A stretch of DNA of 64,000 bases from Muscardinus avellanarius (GCA_963383645.1 OY726560.1:68945023-69009022), one strand, 5' to 3'. Numbered from the stretch's first letter, positions 51,368 through 64,000 are shown. Notes: generated by a model from the sequence alone, not told the origin. Translations and numbers: made by a program.

Positions 51368-52479
51368 GTGGGTCTCTTGTATAAATCAAAGTCCCCAGAT
51401 ATCTTTCATCATGAAAGAAATCTACTGAGTGGAAAAGTGGCAGGATGCTAATTTGCAATTCCACTCCATTCCCCTTCATGCCCATAAGCCTTAGTTTTGA
51501 CTTCTCTGAAATGTATTCTACTTAAAATTACATGAACAGGAATTGTGAATATGAGACAATCTTTGATTTGCCTGGGTGTCTTTTTGGAATATCTAATATT
51601 GGAATTGTCATAGAACTGTCTATGTCAATTTTAAGGTTTATTTCTAAATGTTGAGCATTGGGGGGGGGGGAGTGCTAGAAGATTAAGAAGACAGACAATA
51701 TGTATGACCACAGAAAGAAAAACTTTCAGATAGACAGACAGACAGCATTTCTCTGATTTCTTTTGTGTCCTGAAAATGTAATTATGATGTCAGATGGACT
51801 GAGGCCACATCTTATTACTTCCTATTGCTGTCAATAATCTCATTTCACTCCTTCCTTTTGGAGAACCCAAAATGAATAAGCTGGCCAGATTAAACCCGAG
51901 TCTCTGTTTTCCAAATGCCGCTTTACTCCTCTATGATTTTTGCTCTCCCTATCATGAGTTCACTAAGGAGCAGAACCTTTCCTCACCCTGTAACATGCAC
52001 CTGCCATCTGTGGTTGAAATACTCATATATACTTATTTTCCAATGACAATACCATACCCTGCTATTATGGAATGCAGTCTCAATGGAAAAGAAGAGAAAA
52101 AAGAAGCACATTCTTTAAAGTAAGAAAGCCGTGACAAGTAACAATGTTTAGCTTATAATATAAAACACATCTCATTAAACCAAGGAAAAATATTAAAGTC
52201 AAGTGGTATTGATATTTTAAAATAATTCTATTTAGTTTAATAATTACATTTCAAGACATTTTGGCATTTTTGTAGCAAAGAATAATTTTGGGGGGTTTAA
52301 AATCATGAAAGTCTTAAACTAATTCTTTCTCTGTATACCCTATTTAATAACTCCAGTGTGTCTCCAGGATTACCTATGTAACAAGCGTAGATATTTTATT
52401 ACCTTACTTTAAAGCCATTAAAATTTCTCCAGTACCCAATCTAAAATGAAGTCATGCATTGGAGGGGTTTCTATCAATA

Positions 52480-52740
52480 GTACTTCCCATTCCATCTCTC
52501 AGCCTTGTGCCCTCCTTGTTCACGCTCAGCCCCCCCAACATACCATCCGTGTACTAACTTCCCACCTCTGAGCACACTAGTCTCTTCTGCCTAGGACTCC
52601 CTTGCACCTTTTTCTGCTTGGCAAAACTCTACTGATCCTGAAAAATCCAACTCAACTATCTCAACCTGTTTTGCTGGGTTCATACATTCTGTTGCTTGTG
52701 CTAAATTATTTACTCTGAGTGGGCACAAACTGGTTTTTAA
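52480..52740 (+). mobile_element. L2-like fragment
   Basis: C/T-rich sequence with tctgcctaggactcccttgc and ctactgatcctgaaaaatcc resembles the L2 body; diverged. Confidence 0.4.
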
Positions 52741-52831
52741 AATTTGGAATCCCATAATTTAAGGAAGTGCCTCACACATACCATTATCTAATACTTGATT
52801 AAGTATACTGAGTTGAACTTTAAAGATAAAT

Positions 52832-53037
52832 ACCTGGGCATGGTACCATAGACCTGTAATCCCAGTATTTAGGAGGATGAAACAGAAGGATCACAGGTTC
52901 GAGGCCAGCATCAGTACTCAGCAAAACTCTCAGCAACTTAATGAGACCCTGCTTTAAAAAAGGGCTGGGAGTATAGCTCAGGAGTAGAATGTGGCTTAAT
53001 TCAATCCCCAATACCAAAACAGAAAACAAAAACAAAA
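52832..53037 (+). mobile_element. B1-dID SINE
   Basis: cctgggcatggtaccatagacc...ttcaatccccaataccaaaac. Confidence 0.92.
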
Positions 53038-53353
53038 GTTAAAATAACCATTGTGTATACTTTAAAAATTATTTTTGTATGCAGATGAACTCTTGAGCTG
53101 ATAAATACATGTTACAACTCAATTAACACTGAAATATATACTTAGAGGTAAATACTTAATGATCAGAACTTAAAATTAGTGAGCAAAGATGTTTGACCAT
53201 TCTTTCTTCAGTGAAAAATAACTAAAATGAAGACACACCACACACAAAAAATCAGTGCCCCTGTATCTACAGTAGCACTGTTTTATCTATAAATTACTCT
53301 ATCAAATAATACAGCAAAAATCATCCTAAGTTTTAAATAAGAAGAAATGAAAA

Positions 53354-53564
53354 TGGCCAGGCATGGTGGCACACACCTGTAATCCAGTATTTGAGAGGCC
53401 GAGGCAGGTTCAAGGACAGCTACAGCAAGACTCTCAGCAACTTAGGGAGGCCATGTTTCAAAAATAAAATAAGTAAAATAGGGCTGAGGGTGTAGCAGAA
53501 AAGCATAACATCCCTGGGTTCAATCCCCAGTACCACCAAAAAAAAAAAAAAAAAAAAAAAAAAC
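53354..53564 (+). mobile_element. B1-dID SINE
   Basis: ggccaggcatggtggcacaca...caatccccagtaccacc, then poly(A). ATGAAAAT occurs on both sides, a probable short target duplication. Confidence 0.93.
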
Positions 53565-55779
53565 TATGAAAATAAACATATTTATCTACTCTTACACCAA
53601 GCTCCTACATGTCTTAATTCTTGGCTTATATACTACTTCACTAGAATCTACAAAAAGATGAGCTTTCACTTATTTGGCAAAATTGCTTAAATATGGTACC
53701 TGCAACGCAGTAAATCATTCAGTACTAGTTATTATTATTATTCATTCGTCAACACCTATCTTCAGCATCATGTCCTCACTCAAACTTTCTCAGTATCTTT
53801 AGAGTCAGAGACTCTTCCTGATACTCAATCAGTCTGTGCATCTCTTAACTTCAATATCTACTGTTTTGTGTCTTCAGGGCCTGTTCACAGGTGTGTCCCC
53901 CTGTTAATTTATCAACATGTTAAATACAAACAATGCAGTTTTCTCTCATCTTCCAAGCATCATACATCTTCCCCATCACAAAACATACATATGCATTTTC
54001 TATTTTTCTTATGAACTGTACTTAGTAGGACAAAGATAACTGACTTGCGAAGACAATCCAGGTCTCTTCCTACCTTAAACTTTTAAGGAGCTTAATAAAA
54101 ATTAGCTGAGGCAGCATGGAACTGTCACCACCTTCTAAGATATTAAGGTCGACAACAATTCAGGAATGAGTCTCATCTTATAAATAACTGTAGACATCTG
54201 CTTCTGACAGTAGGGCAGGGAAAATGTAATATGGTTAGAATTATAGATATGCAGACAAGAGAAAGATGTCCTTAGCGGCATTTCTAGACAGTGAAGATGG
54301 CAAGAAAATCTATAAAGTAATTAAAGCCCCCACCAGCCCCCTTTTTATAACTTCACTCCTCAAAGGAGCAAAGACATCAAAGGTAAGTCTGAAGAAAATA
54401 TTTGGAGTTAAACATAATATGCACAAGGACAGGGACTTTGTAATGGTCAACACCACATGCTCAACACCTAGAAAACTGCCCAACAGAGGAGCTGCTCAGT
54501 AAGTAGTTCTGAAATGAAACAAAAGTCAATGATTTAAGGACAAAACAAAAGGCAACACTGATTCACAAGGGACGACCTCCTGCACTGAGTCCTTCCTGCA
54601 AAGAACTGAGAGTTTGACCAAGTTCATTCTAATTGAAAGTAAATTAATCTGCACTGACTTCAGGCACCATCTAGATACTGTTTGATAACTGTCCTCTCTT
54701 CCAATTGCTTTCTGAATCTCTTCTCATTCATGGCACCCATTCTTTCAAACTTATTTTCCTGGCCTTTGAACCTTGATTTCACTAGTTTTCACACATTTTT
54801 CTTGTTCTACCTGTTGTCTCCACTCTCACAGCAGATCTTAAATAACTCTCCTTCCTTTCTGTGAGCCACATCCAGGTCTGGAAGGACACCTGGAACTGGG
54901 CATCCTTCCGATTCATTTTTCACAATTAGCCCTATCCTGGTGTAGTTTTTGGGTATGACATCAAACGCGGTATCTGCATTATTCTCAGGAGTATTTCTGC
55001 ACAAACAAGGCTCTCTGGCTCCAGTTTGCACGGCTATTTTATGCAAGTTTCTTTTATATATTTCTCACTTCACAGTGAGGCCAGGTGCCCCAATCCCAAG
55101 CATCTTGGAGAAGCTCCTGATACTAATTTTGCTCTCTATTAAGGCGCTCTGCAGGAAACCTGTGAAACCCACCTTTGGATGCAAATCTCTGTGCTCAGCT
55201 ATTCCATATGGTAGGTAGATAGCAAGGACTGAACGTACTTCTTCTCAGCTAAAATAACAGTGTAGGAAGCACAATTCACTGCAATGGACAAATAAGAAAA
55301 AAAGACTGGAAATGTTAAGAACTTGCCCTAGCCATACAGCCGTTCAGTGGAAGAAACGGAGACTGGAATATAAGCTTGGTAGACAAGCCCTCCTCCTGCA
55401 GATAAACGCAGCAGAGTTCTATATCAGTATTCTGTTTCTTCTTACCCATATCATTGTAGAATTTCTTATTCACCGTAGCCCCCACTCCACGATGAACTGA
55501 ATGTTATTTGCTTTCTTATGCATAATTCTGCCTCTCCCTATCCAACCTATCTCAAAAAATTCGATGTCACATTAAATCTACCAAAAAAAAAAAAAAAAAC
55601 CTCTCTTAAGGACTAGCAGGGATTTGTTGGTCTATCATCTTCCTCAGCCCTAATTTGTCCATGGTGGTACCACCAAGATGAGCAGTGTAAAATGCATCCC
55701 TCTGCCCCAACCCCACTATTTAGAATTCATAAGCAAATGGATCTACCTAAGGGTTTAGGTCTAAGCACCTCAGCTGGCA

Positions 55780-56100
55780 TGTCAGGTCTACTCCTTATCC
55801 AACTCTGCTTCACTTTCTGCCTAGCCTCAGCCCACAGCACCTTCAGGCACGGTATTCTCACCCCCTGAAACTGCATCTGTCAAGACTCCCCACTCCTGAA
55901 CTCCACAGCCTCCTAAGTGTTCTGTGCTTCTCAGGCATCTTATTATCTCTGCTATGATGTTCACCAGAATATTTCATAATAACTTGTCAATTACATTTAC
56001 TCTCCTTCTAAATTCGGAATCATACCTGTACCCCCAGGGCACAGTGTACCCTGATGTACCCTGAACTTACATGAACATGCACAAAAAATATTGATGAATC
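55780..56100 (+). mobile_element. L2 3'-end fragment
   Basis: ctgcttcactttctgcctagcc...ccagggcacagtgtaccctg...aaaaaatattgatgaatcat keeps L2 order. Confidence 0.55.
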
Positions 56101-56276
56101 ATAAGAAACAGATTCCCAATACAGGATGGGCAGAGCTAGGAAAACCCAGTCAGCACTGATAGCGATTCCGTACCATTCTCCAGGCAATGTGTTGAACCCG
56201 CCATGATGTTAGTTAGGGTTCTGCCTAACTAACTGTTTGTTTCTTGCACCTGATTAGGCTGTCCTAACTTTTGGGC

Positions 56277-56278
56277 AT

Positions 56279-56325
<47 letters not shown>

Positions 56326-56505
56326 TGGTACTGGGGTTCCTGGAAGCCCTTCTACCTCCGGGCTACACTCCCAGACTTATTTTACACTTTTTTTTTATTT
56401 GGAAACAGGGTCTCTTAAACCAGTGTGGCTGGCTTCAAACCTGCACGATCCTTCTGTTTCTGCCTCCCAAGCATGGGGATTACAAGCGTGAGCCACCATG
56501 CCCGG
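56277..56505 (-). mobile_element. B1-dID SINE, young-type, (ATTT)n tail
   Basis: About 12 TTTA units (56277-56325), then ggtactggggttcctggaagcccttctacctccgggct...gagccaccatgcccgg. Confidence 0.93.
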
Positions 56506-56707
56506 TGGATTTTTGGACATTTATATGTATAGAAACATTTATTAATTAATAGGTCAGCAATGGGTAAACATCAAAGGAAAAGTCAATGTGAAAATGTGAA
56601 ACACACAAAATGAATATAAAACATGATGTAATAATGCTATAATAGAGACATACTAGAATATAAAGAAAAAGACTAATTTAGGAGAGGTAGAAAGCCCTCA
56701 CCTAGCT

Positions 56708-56740
56708 CTGTGTGTGCGTGCGTGCATGTGTGCATGAGTG

Positions 56741-56773
<33 letters not shown>
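56708..56773. repeat. (GT)n tract, imperfect
   Basis: tgtgtgtgcgtgcgtgcatg grading into pure GT. Confidence 0.95.
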
Positions 56774-58539
56774 ATGAATTATGAGGTGTGTCAGGAAAGA
56801 TGAATAGGAGCTGGCCAAGGCCACTGAAATTGGAGTCACTCTAGCTGAACTTACCAAAAGCCACACAAAAATTTGATTTTTGCTAAAGAACTGACAGAAT
56901 TCCACAAACCTGAAACTACAAAAGATGGGACCTTGCTCTCAGATGAAGTTAGGCGGTCTGTCTAACCAGATAGCTAATTTTACAAACCAGACACTTACAT
57001 TCTTTACATAAATCAAGAGTTTCAGTATATTCATCCTAATTTCTTTTAAGTTAAAATAATGTCTTTTGTATCAGCACCTCTGAACCCAAGCTACATTTTT
57101 TACTGGTGTAGTGATAAAACTTTGAAAAAATAATTTATGACCATTCATTCATCTTTGATGTCACATCCACAAAATAAAAGAAGTCTGAAATGTTCACAAA
57201 AAGGAACTGAACAAAAGAAATAGAAAAAAAAATCACCCCCAATACTTGACTCAGATGCTTGGATATATTTTTAAGGCTGACTGTCTTTGAGATGAGACCA
57301 AAAAGCCAGCAGAGTTAAAAGTAAAAGCCAGTCTTCCTCCATAAGCGCTGACGACAACCTCACAGACAGACTTCCCTGACTCATTCTTCGGGGTATGCTT
57401 ATTTTTTTTTTCTTGGACACTTGCAGTTCTCATTTATTCCAAGGGAAATTCTGAGCACAAAGTACTTTGATCTTCCTTTTAATTTGGTTAAAAAAAAAAA
57501 GTTGTCTTTTCTTAGCTTGGGGATAGAAAACAATAGGTTTTCCTAGTAACCAGAGAGAGGATTCTTTTCAAAAGATGCTTTGAAAATGAAGATGATTTTT
57601 AACTGCTTCTATTTGTTAGCCAGTATATCTATTCATCCATATAAATATTATCACAATGCAGGACTTATCACAAAAATGTGAAAACTCGTTGTCAAGTAAC
57701 TCTAATCTTATGCACTGCTCATAGCTGAAGATTGCATTAAAATTCCTTTAAGGTAAAAGTAAAATAAATATTAGTTATAATTTTAACCTCTCAAGGTCAA
57801 ACGAATTAGTCTGAGTTAGAGTAAGTACAGCCCAGGTGAATTATATAAGATTACATGCATAAATGTACACATATCTGACTTACATTTTTAGCAAAGCAAT
57901 GGTGGCAATATCTAAAGAATTATAGTACTTTTCAAATAAAAAACAGAGATGTTGCTCTCAAAGTGTCACTCCAACTCCCAACTTTACCTGATCCCATCTT
58001 ATGTGAAATTTATGAGCCTTGGCTACACTGACAAATTTTCTGGAGAAGTCTCCAACAGAGTTAGCATCTGTACCCTTCAAGTGGCCAGGATTTTTTAGAT
58101 ATAAAACAAAGTAGACTGGCTCCGGGAATAAGTTCAATAAAACGATAACATCACAAAACATGGTCAGGTATTCCAATTAATAGGACTTCCAATTCTATCC
58201 CCTTTTTCCAAATCAATCATGATACTTTTTACTATCACAGAACTGAGCACTGTGGGGAATAAGAGCTGGCTGCCCTCAAACTACCGAGAAGGCAGGCAAA
58301 TAACACACGAGGCAAAATAAAGCAAAGGAAATTAAAGAGGTTGCTCAGTTTTTAAAAAGGCCATTAATATCAGCTGAAGCACCCTGAAGGAAGATGAATT
58401 AAAGCTGGTTCTTAAGTAATTATATCCTATCTGTAAATGGCAATGGAGCTGAAGTGTGTTCTGGGTGAAGGCTGTGTTAATAGAAGCAGAGAAAGAGCTG
58501 AATGGTAAAAGAGGTGAAGAGGACTATATGAATTTGTTT

Positions 58540-58850
58540 ACGGACCTCTGCCATGCCCCTCTTTCTCCTGAACTCAGACCTCCATAGCACAATTTCTCCT
58601 TCCCCTTTTCAGATGCTCACACATGGTGCTCCCTCTGCTAGAACAAAACACACCCTCCCAGCCCTTGTCCCATCCCTGTAACCTCAATTCCTCTTACAGA
58701 CCTCAGCCTAGAGGTCACTTCCTGAAATGGTTCATTCCTGAAACCATTAAACATCATCCCTTTTACAAAGGGAAGGATTCCCTGCTGGAATACCTGCATA
58801 GCACCTTATGCCTTCCCCACATAATTTGTTTCACATTTTTATAAATTCTG
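58540..58850 (+). mobile_element. L2 fragment
   Basis: atggtgctccctctgctagaac...cagacctcagcctagaggtcacttcctgaaatgg matches L2 body order. Confidence 0.65.
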
Positions 58851-60018
58851 AGTGAAATTTTTATTTAATATTTATCACAACCCGCAGACAAAATATTTTG
58901 TTCCTGGCAGGCAGCAAGCAACCTTATCTATTGCCATGTGGCCACTGTGCAGCGCTGTCCTTGGTAGTAGGTGAATAAATACAGCACCCGCCGGGCCCTT
59001 TAGTTTCACTTTGTGTGAGAACCGTATAATTTGTAATTTGTTAATGGTGGATACCATCTATTTTTCATATAGAGGAAATGAGTCTACAAAACTTTTAATC
59101 ATTATAAACTAATTCAAATTTATTTTAGTTTTTTGCTTCTGCTGTGAGGGAATTAGTTATCATATAAAACAAAATTTACAACCCTGAAAATTCTACATTT
59201 TCAATCTGAAAAATAAAAGAAAACGAATATATACATTTGGTTTACAGCAAGTCTTAAGAGACACCTAAATATGGATGTATCTTAAACAAAAACAGAACAA
59301 AGAACTTAAGAGCCTAGCTGAAAGACAGAGTGGGAAAAAATGTGACTGCTACAGAGAAGCTAAATATTAATCTAAATGTTTCTGGTTAATTTAAAAAGAA
59401 ATCATATGACAACACTAAAAGCTGCAGCTCTATATAGAAAATGAGCTAAAAACAAAGGCATTACTTACATGCTAATTCATATTCTGTCACCCTTTCTCAC
59501 TTGTCTGCTCTCTGACTTTAAGCCCATATTTCCAATGATTTAATAGTTTCCAGAGAAATTCATCAACAGAACACAAATTTTTCCATTTCAACCCTGAATA
59601 TACTCTTTGCTACTCCATCACAGGATGGGAAACAGTGTTTTCCGGGTTGAGAATACCAAGGAAATAAAGAGAGTGAGGATATGAGCCTGGGACCAGGGAC
59701 AGGGGATGGCTGACATCCCACTGTCTCTTCATTTTCTCCTGCTATTTGATGCTTGCACTTGAAGATGTGTAATGGCAGTGAGCCCTGCCATCGTCTTAGC
59801 ATCCTGTGTCAGGAGGGCATAGTCGCTGATATTTTTGCCTTAGAGGTAGAGAGGTGCCATGTCTGGTGGAGGTGAAATCCTGGGAATACTCAGAACACAC
59901 ATGTCTGGAAGACATTTCCCAGTTGAAAAATGTGTCTGTGTAGTATTTCTTGTTAACATAAATAAAATCTCTACCTTCCTTTTACTTATTATAAAAAATA
60001 CACTTGGCTTTAAATTTT

Positions 60019-60217
60019 TTTTTTTTTTTTTTTTGGTGGTACTGGGGTTCCTGGAAGCCCTTCTACCTCCGGGCTACACTCCCAGACCTATTTTGACATT
60101 TTTATTTGGAAACAGGGTCTCCTAAGTCAGCGCGCGCGGCTGGCTTCGAACCTGCGCGATCCTCCTGTCTCTGCCTCCCAAGTGCGGGGATTACAAGCGT
60201 GCGCCACCACGCCCGGC
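60019..60217 (-). mobile_element. B1-dID SINE, young CpG-rich copy with target duplication
   Basis: ggtggtactggggttcctgg...gtgcgccaccacgcccggc with a GCGCGCGG run. TTTAAATTTTTT flanks it on both sides. Confidence 0.95.
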
Positions 60218-60277
60218 TTTAAATTTTTTTTATAAAAGGAAATGTGCCCCATTCTTTATCCACAAAAGCACACCTCA

Positions 60278-60490
60278 GCCGGGCATGGTGGTGCATGCTC
60301 CTAATCCCCGTGCTTGAGAGGCAGAGACAGGAGGATCGTGCAGGTTCAAAGCCAGCTTCTCTGGCTTAAGAGACCCTGTTTCCAAATAAAAAGTATAAAA
60401 TGGGTCTGAGAGCATAGCCCATAGGTAGAAGGGTTTACAGTAACCCCCACCAAAAAAAATAAAAAAAATAAATAAATAAAATAAAAAAGT
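60278..60490 (+). mobile_element. B1-dID SINE, young-related
   Basis: gccgggcatggtggtgcatgc...ggtctgagagcatagcccat, then an A/AAAT-rich tail. Inverted relative to the 60019 copy. Confidence 0.93.
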
Positions 60491-60689
60491 TCACCTCCAA
60501 TGAATATTTGCTTTGATAAATTTTATTGTCATCTTCCTATTGGGATGATGAATTTACATTTAGATACCCCAAATCATGAGCTCTAAAATATTCAGTATGA
60601 AGCTGTCACTTTACAACTATGAATAAATGACCATGGTTGCTAATACATTATTCTTCTTTTGATTTTTATATAATTTTGCTATTTACTTT

Positions 60690-60800
60690 AGGCTGAAAAT
60701 AAAATATTAAAATTAATAAATAATAAATTATTATTAAATAATAAATAAATAAAAATAATAAATAAATTACATAATAAATTATTATTTAAATAATAATTTA
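60690..60800. repeat. AT-only tract of TAA/TTA units
   Basis: Mixed AATAAATAA and its complement, capable of folding back on itself. Confidence 0.9.
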
Positions 60801-61170
60801 GACCCCAGGAATTGCAAGAACTATTTAGATACAGGGAACACTTCATATTTACAGTTTATCTCAGTAGTTACCACCCAGTGGTGCTTTCTGCCAGTGAAGA
60901 AAGTGCATTAAAATGAAAGGGTTTGGTAATGATAAATTACCTCTAAGTAGAACAGGGGAAAATGGGGCTGATGGAAAGGATGGCTCGTGGCCAAAGGGAA
61001 TAAAAGAAAGTCATAGGTAGAAAAGAGAAAATTAAAAAGGGGTGGTGGCACTGGTGAAGGGAGTTAACCATAACCTACTTCTAAATTTTTTTCATCGAAT
61101 TTCAGAGCTGAACATTTTACAGGCTGTTTTTCTTTAATTAACAGAAGTAAATTAATCTAGATCCTAAGAG

Positions 61171-61290
61171 GGAGGTCAGCCTGGGCAACTTAATGACACC
61201 CTATCTCAAAGCAAAACAAAAGGGGCTGGGGATGTACCTCAGTGGTAAAGCAAGCAAACAAGCAAGCAAGAAAGATTACTGACTTGGCCT
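61171..61290 (+). mobile_element. SINE fragment with ID-like half
   Basis: ggtcagcctgggcaacttaatgac...ggggctggggatgtacctcagtggtaaagc, then (AAGC)n-like sequence. Confidence 0.75.
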
Positions 61291-61599
61291 AGGAGGGAGT
61301 CAGATGTTGGAACAAGTATGAAGCATTTCTGCTTAGCTCAGCCTTGCTCCTAGGGGAAACAACCACGGGAAGGGACCTTCAGGCACCTCAAGGGAGGGCC
61401 ATACTGCCGGTGCCACAGGCTCCCCGGGACACTTCTGCTTCCATTTCCACAGCCAACCGAAGGCAATGGTCTGATCAGCCAGCTGGCCTCTGCTTGCTTC
61501 ACTACTGCCTTGCTAACACTCTAACCACTTTTATTATCGGTCATTGATGTGTGAAATATAAGTGCACAGCAGTTCCTCAATATAAATTGTATTTGCAAT

Positions 61600-62010
61600 A
61601 ATATCCAAACTTCCTACAATGGCCTACAGCCCTACAGAATTGTGACCTGCCTAACACTCTACGGGTATACTGTTTCTCCTGTATTAGAATCTCACTGGCT
61701 TTCTCGTCTTCCTCAAACTTGAGAAGCTTGTATCCATGACCTGTGGGCATCCAGTCACTGTGTTGGGCAAGGTCTTCCCCCATTTTGGCAAGGTTGTCTC
61801 TCTGTGATTTGGGCTAGCATTTATATATTACTTAATGTTTAAGTCATCCCTAAGTACCACCTCCGAAATACCCATCTCCTAGGCTAGCGGCAATGTGCTT
61901 TAGATTTCCTTCACTATGCTTTTTGCTATCTGAAGTACTCTGCTTATGGATTTCTCTCCCTGTTCATTTTCTGTCTCTCCCATTCTCAGAATAAAAACCT
62001 CAGCTACATT
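61600..62010 (+). mobile_element. L2 fragment
   Basis: cctacaatggcctacagccctacagaattgtgacctgcctaac followed by further L2-like body; good order over 400 bp. Confidence 0.65.
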
Positions 62011-62168
62011 GGATGAATAAATGGCTGATGGTACAGATTCAGAGCGATTATGGGCAGCAGGTAGTATCTGACACCAAAACTTAGCAAGGGAGAATTTGTT
62101 CTCAGTGTAAAATGTTCACTCCATTTATGGTCTTATATAGTACAGAAATATGAATATTAAAAGTCTGA

Positions 62169-62370
62169 TTTTTTTTGGTGTGTGTGTGTGGTACTTGGGG
62201 TGGAACCCAGGGGCTTTTCTATCTTTGGGCTATACTCCCAGACCTATTTTATATTCTATTTGCAAACAGGTTCTCACTAAGTAGCAGAGGCTGGCTTCGA
62301 ACCTGTGCAATCCTCCTGTGTCAGCCTCCCAAGCATTGGGATTACAAGCATGTGCACCACCACCCCTGGC
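62169..62370 (-). mobile_element. B1-dID SINE
   Basis: gtgtggtacttggggtggaaccc...atgtgcaccaccacccctggc. Confidence 0.92.
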
Positions 62371-62432
62371 AAGTCTTTGATTTAAATACTGATCTAACCA
62401 CTTATTATCAAGGTAACCTTAAAATGTAAATG

Positions 62433-62623
62433 ATACCAGCGCTTGGGAGGCTGAGACAGGAGGATCACACAGGCTCAAAGCCAGCCTCAGCTACTGAGTG
62501 GGGCTCTCAGCAACTTAGTGAGACCCTGTTTCCAAATAAAGTAGAAAATAGGTCTGGGAGTTTAGCCTGTAGGAAGAAAAGCCCCTGGGTTCCACCCCAA
62601 CTACCACTAAAAAAAAAAAAAAA
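62433..62623 (+). mobile_element. B1-dID SINE, 5' truncated
   Basis: Starts at ccagcgcttgggaggctgag; AAAATGTAAAT flanks both ends, a likely target duplication, so it inserted already truncated. Confidence 0.92.
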
Positions 62624-63717
62624 TGTAAATAATAACATGAAACTCATGTTATTTTAGACGATTCATGTAACTCACCCAGCACTGTGACAGACTCCGGATA
62701 CATTCTCAACATTGCTAGTTGTCTAGGCTATCATTTTCTTTTAGGGGAAAATCACTTCCACCTTTTCTCGGCCACAACTTGAGTGGAGCCCATGTTTCTG
62801 CTCAAACACCACTCTTCTTCTCACTCCCCCACAACAGTCCCCTGCTCTCGTGGGAGCCGAGTCCACTCAGGAGTGACCTGGCTCTGGCTAATGCAGTCTT
62901 GAAAAGACTGAAAGGTCCCCTGCAGGAGCTGGAGGGGTTGGGGGCACCTTCCCTTCTTTAGAAAATATAGCACTTGTCTGTTGTAACCATCTTTACCTAA
63001 ATAAGAAAATAAAATGAAGCCTGAAAATGAAGGCTACCCAGGGAAGAGGGGCCAACAACTGGAGAGGTCAACGGTCTCCTGAGGAACTCACATCCGGGAG
63101 CTGGCTGGGCCGGAAGCAGTCTCTGCCCTGGGAGAGTTTCTAGGTCAGCCAATACATTATTTTGCCTATGCCAATTTGAGTTTGAATTCTGAAGTTTATG
63201 ATCTAAAAATGCTTTTTAATCAAATAATAGTTTGTTGTAAGGCTAAGGGGAAAAAGGTCTTTTCTGGTACCAAATTGGGAAATGAATTGATGCTCAGAAT
63301 GCAATGATTTTCAGTGCAATTGCAAAAACGGCAGGAGGGTTTCATGGAAATTCTTGACACTCAGGGCTGCTTCCTGAGGGGACTTCCTCTACAATGGTTA
63401 TGTTGGTGTATGTCGCTGGAAACCAAGAACAGACTCCCCAGGAGCAATTTAGGGCTACTTATGCTTAGGAATCAGGAAGAGAAGGGCCGTGTTAGAAATG
63501 AGGAGGGAGATAATTGCCTTCCTCTGCAAGGGAAATCTAATACACAACAAATAGGATGCAAAGCAGGTGATTACTGACAAAGGTGCCTAATTTGTACTGA
63601 GGAAATTGCACTGCAAAAAATGCTCTCTCAAGGAAGGAGGTATTAAAATGTTCTTTTATGAGATGATTGTAGCGTTTAATTAATACATATGCTATTTTCT
63701 TAAAAAAAAGAATCATT

Positions 63718-63840
63718 GATTGGTGTAGTGGTACATGCCTGTATTCCAATACTTGAAAGGCTGATACAGGACGAGGTTCAAGGGCAGTCTCAGCAATTTA
63801 GGAGCAATTTAGGAAGACCCTTAGCACTTCAGTGAGTCTC
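63718..63840 (+). mobile_element. B1 half of a SINE, 3' incomplete
   Basis: gattggtgtagtggtacatgcc...cttcagtgagtctc; it runs into an inverted SINE at 63846 and the ID-like half is absent. Confidence 0.85.
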
Positions 63841-63845
63841 TCTCT

Positions 63846-64000
63846 TTTTTGTGTGTGTGGTACTGGGGTTCTGGAAACCCTTCTACCTCCAGGCTACACT
63901 CCCAGACCTATTTTATATTTTTATTTGGAAACAGGGTCTCTTAAGCCAGGGAGGCTGGGTTCAAACCTGCGTGATCCTCCGGTCTCCACCTCCCAAGCGT
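63846..64000 (-). mobile_element. B1-dID SINE, young-type, cut by window edge
   Basis: gtgtgtggtactggggttctgg...cacctcccaagcgt; the B1 start lies outside the window. Confidence 0.92.

Noticed and set aside
54807..55046. 79-residue minus-strand ORF with protein-like composition
   Set aside because: No acceptor/donor pair in frame with the gene and no family recognised; possibly an unclassified old repeat.
57958..58176. Minus-strand ORF ending at a GATCAG|gtaaag donor-like site
   Set aside because: Phase does not fit the next exon and no acceptable acceptor precedes it.
63092..63139. 48-bp minus-strand candidate upstream exon with a good GTGAGT donor whose phase would fit the 42242 exon
   Set aside because: The acceptor has no pyrimidine tract, and the encoded peptide has no homology I can recognise. 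RNA evidence would be needed.

Overview
The window looks like nuclear DNA from a squirrel-family rodent (Sciuridae, inferred). It is AT-rich and holds about 40 copies of a composite SINE: a 7SL-derived B1-like left half joined to a tRNA-like ID right half. This is the B1-dID type known from squirrels and related rodents. There are also free-standing ID elements, old L2/MIR/L1 remnants, MaLR LTRs and a rodent-type betaretroviral (ERVK-like) provirus. Nothing prokaryotic is present, and no CRISPR array, operon or complete single-exon gene was seen.

One protein-coding gene is supported. It lies on the minus strand and only its 3' end is in the window: coding exons at 42242-42176, 41720-41530, 15784-15682, 9837-9770 and 3161-3116 (stop TGA at 3118-3116). 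All five have AG/GT boundaries, and the reading frame passes cleanly across all four junctions. The joined C-terminal 142 or so residues contain a Cys-X5-Arg loop followed by SVTLEQ and a ...MRKQG...N.AKN... block. These align with the C-terminal catalytic end of the inositol polyphosphate 4-phosphatase (INPP4) family. The loop here reads CSSGVHR rather than the CKSAKDR I recall for INPP4A/B, so I call it a divergent INPP4-related protein and give no symbol. Upstream exons and the promoter lie beyond 64000.

Layout: 1-3115 is the 3' UTR and downstream flank, with a striking 17-bp-stem hairpin. 3162-15681 holds the last two introns, with L2/MIR remnants, nested SINEs, a 1.5 kb ancient L1-like block and candidate conserved non-coding sequence. 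15785-41529 is a 25.7 kb intron that splits the Arg codon of the active-site-like loop. It carries many SINEs, a truncated ERVK provirus with a perfect 6-bp target duplication, an inverted pair of MaLR LTRs and several microsatellites. 41721-42175 is a short intron holding an L1 3' UTR piece with a G-rich pre-mRNA strand. 42243-64000 is intron, or intron plus exons I could not recognise, rich in SINEs that include a young, CpG-rich subfamily with intact target-site duplications.

I found no previously undescribed biological system. The most interesting items are the altered phosphatase loop, the recently active SINE subfamily, the asymmetric provirus and several inverted-repeat structures.
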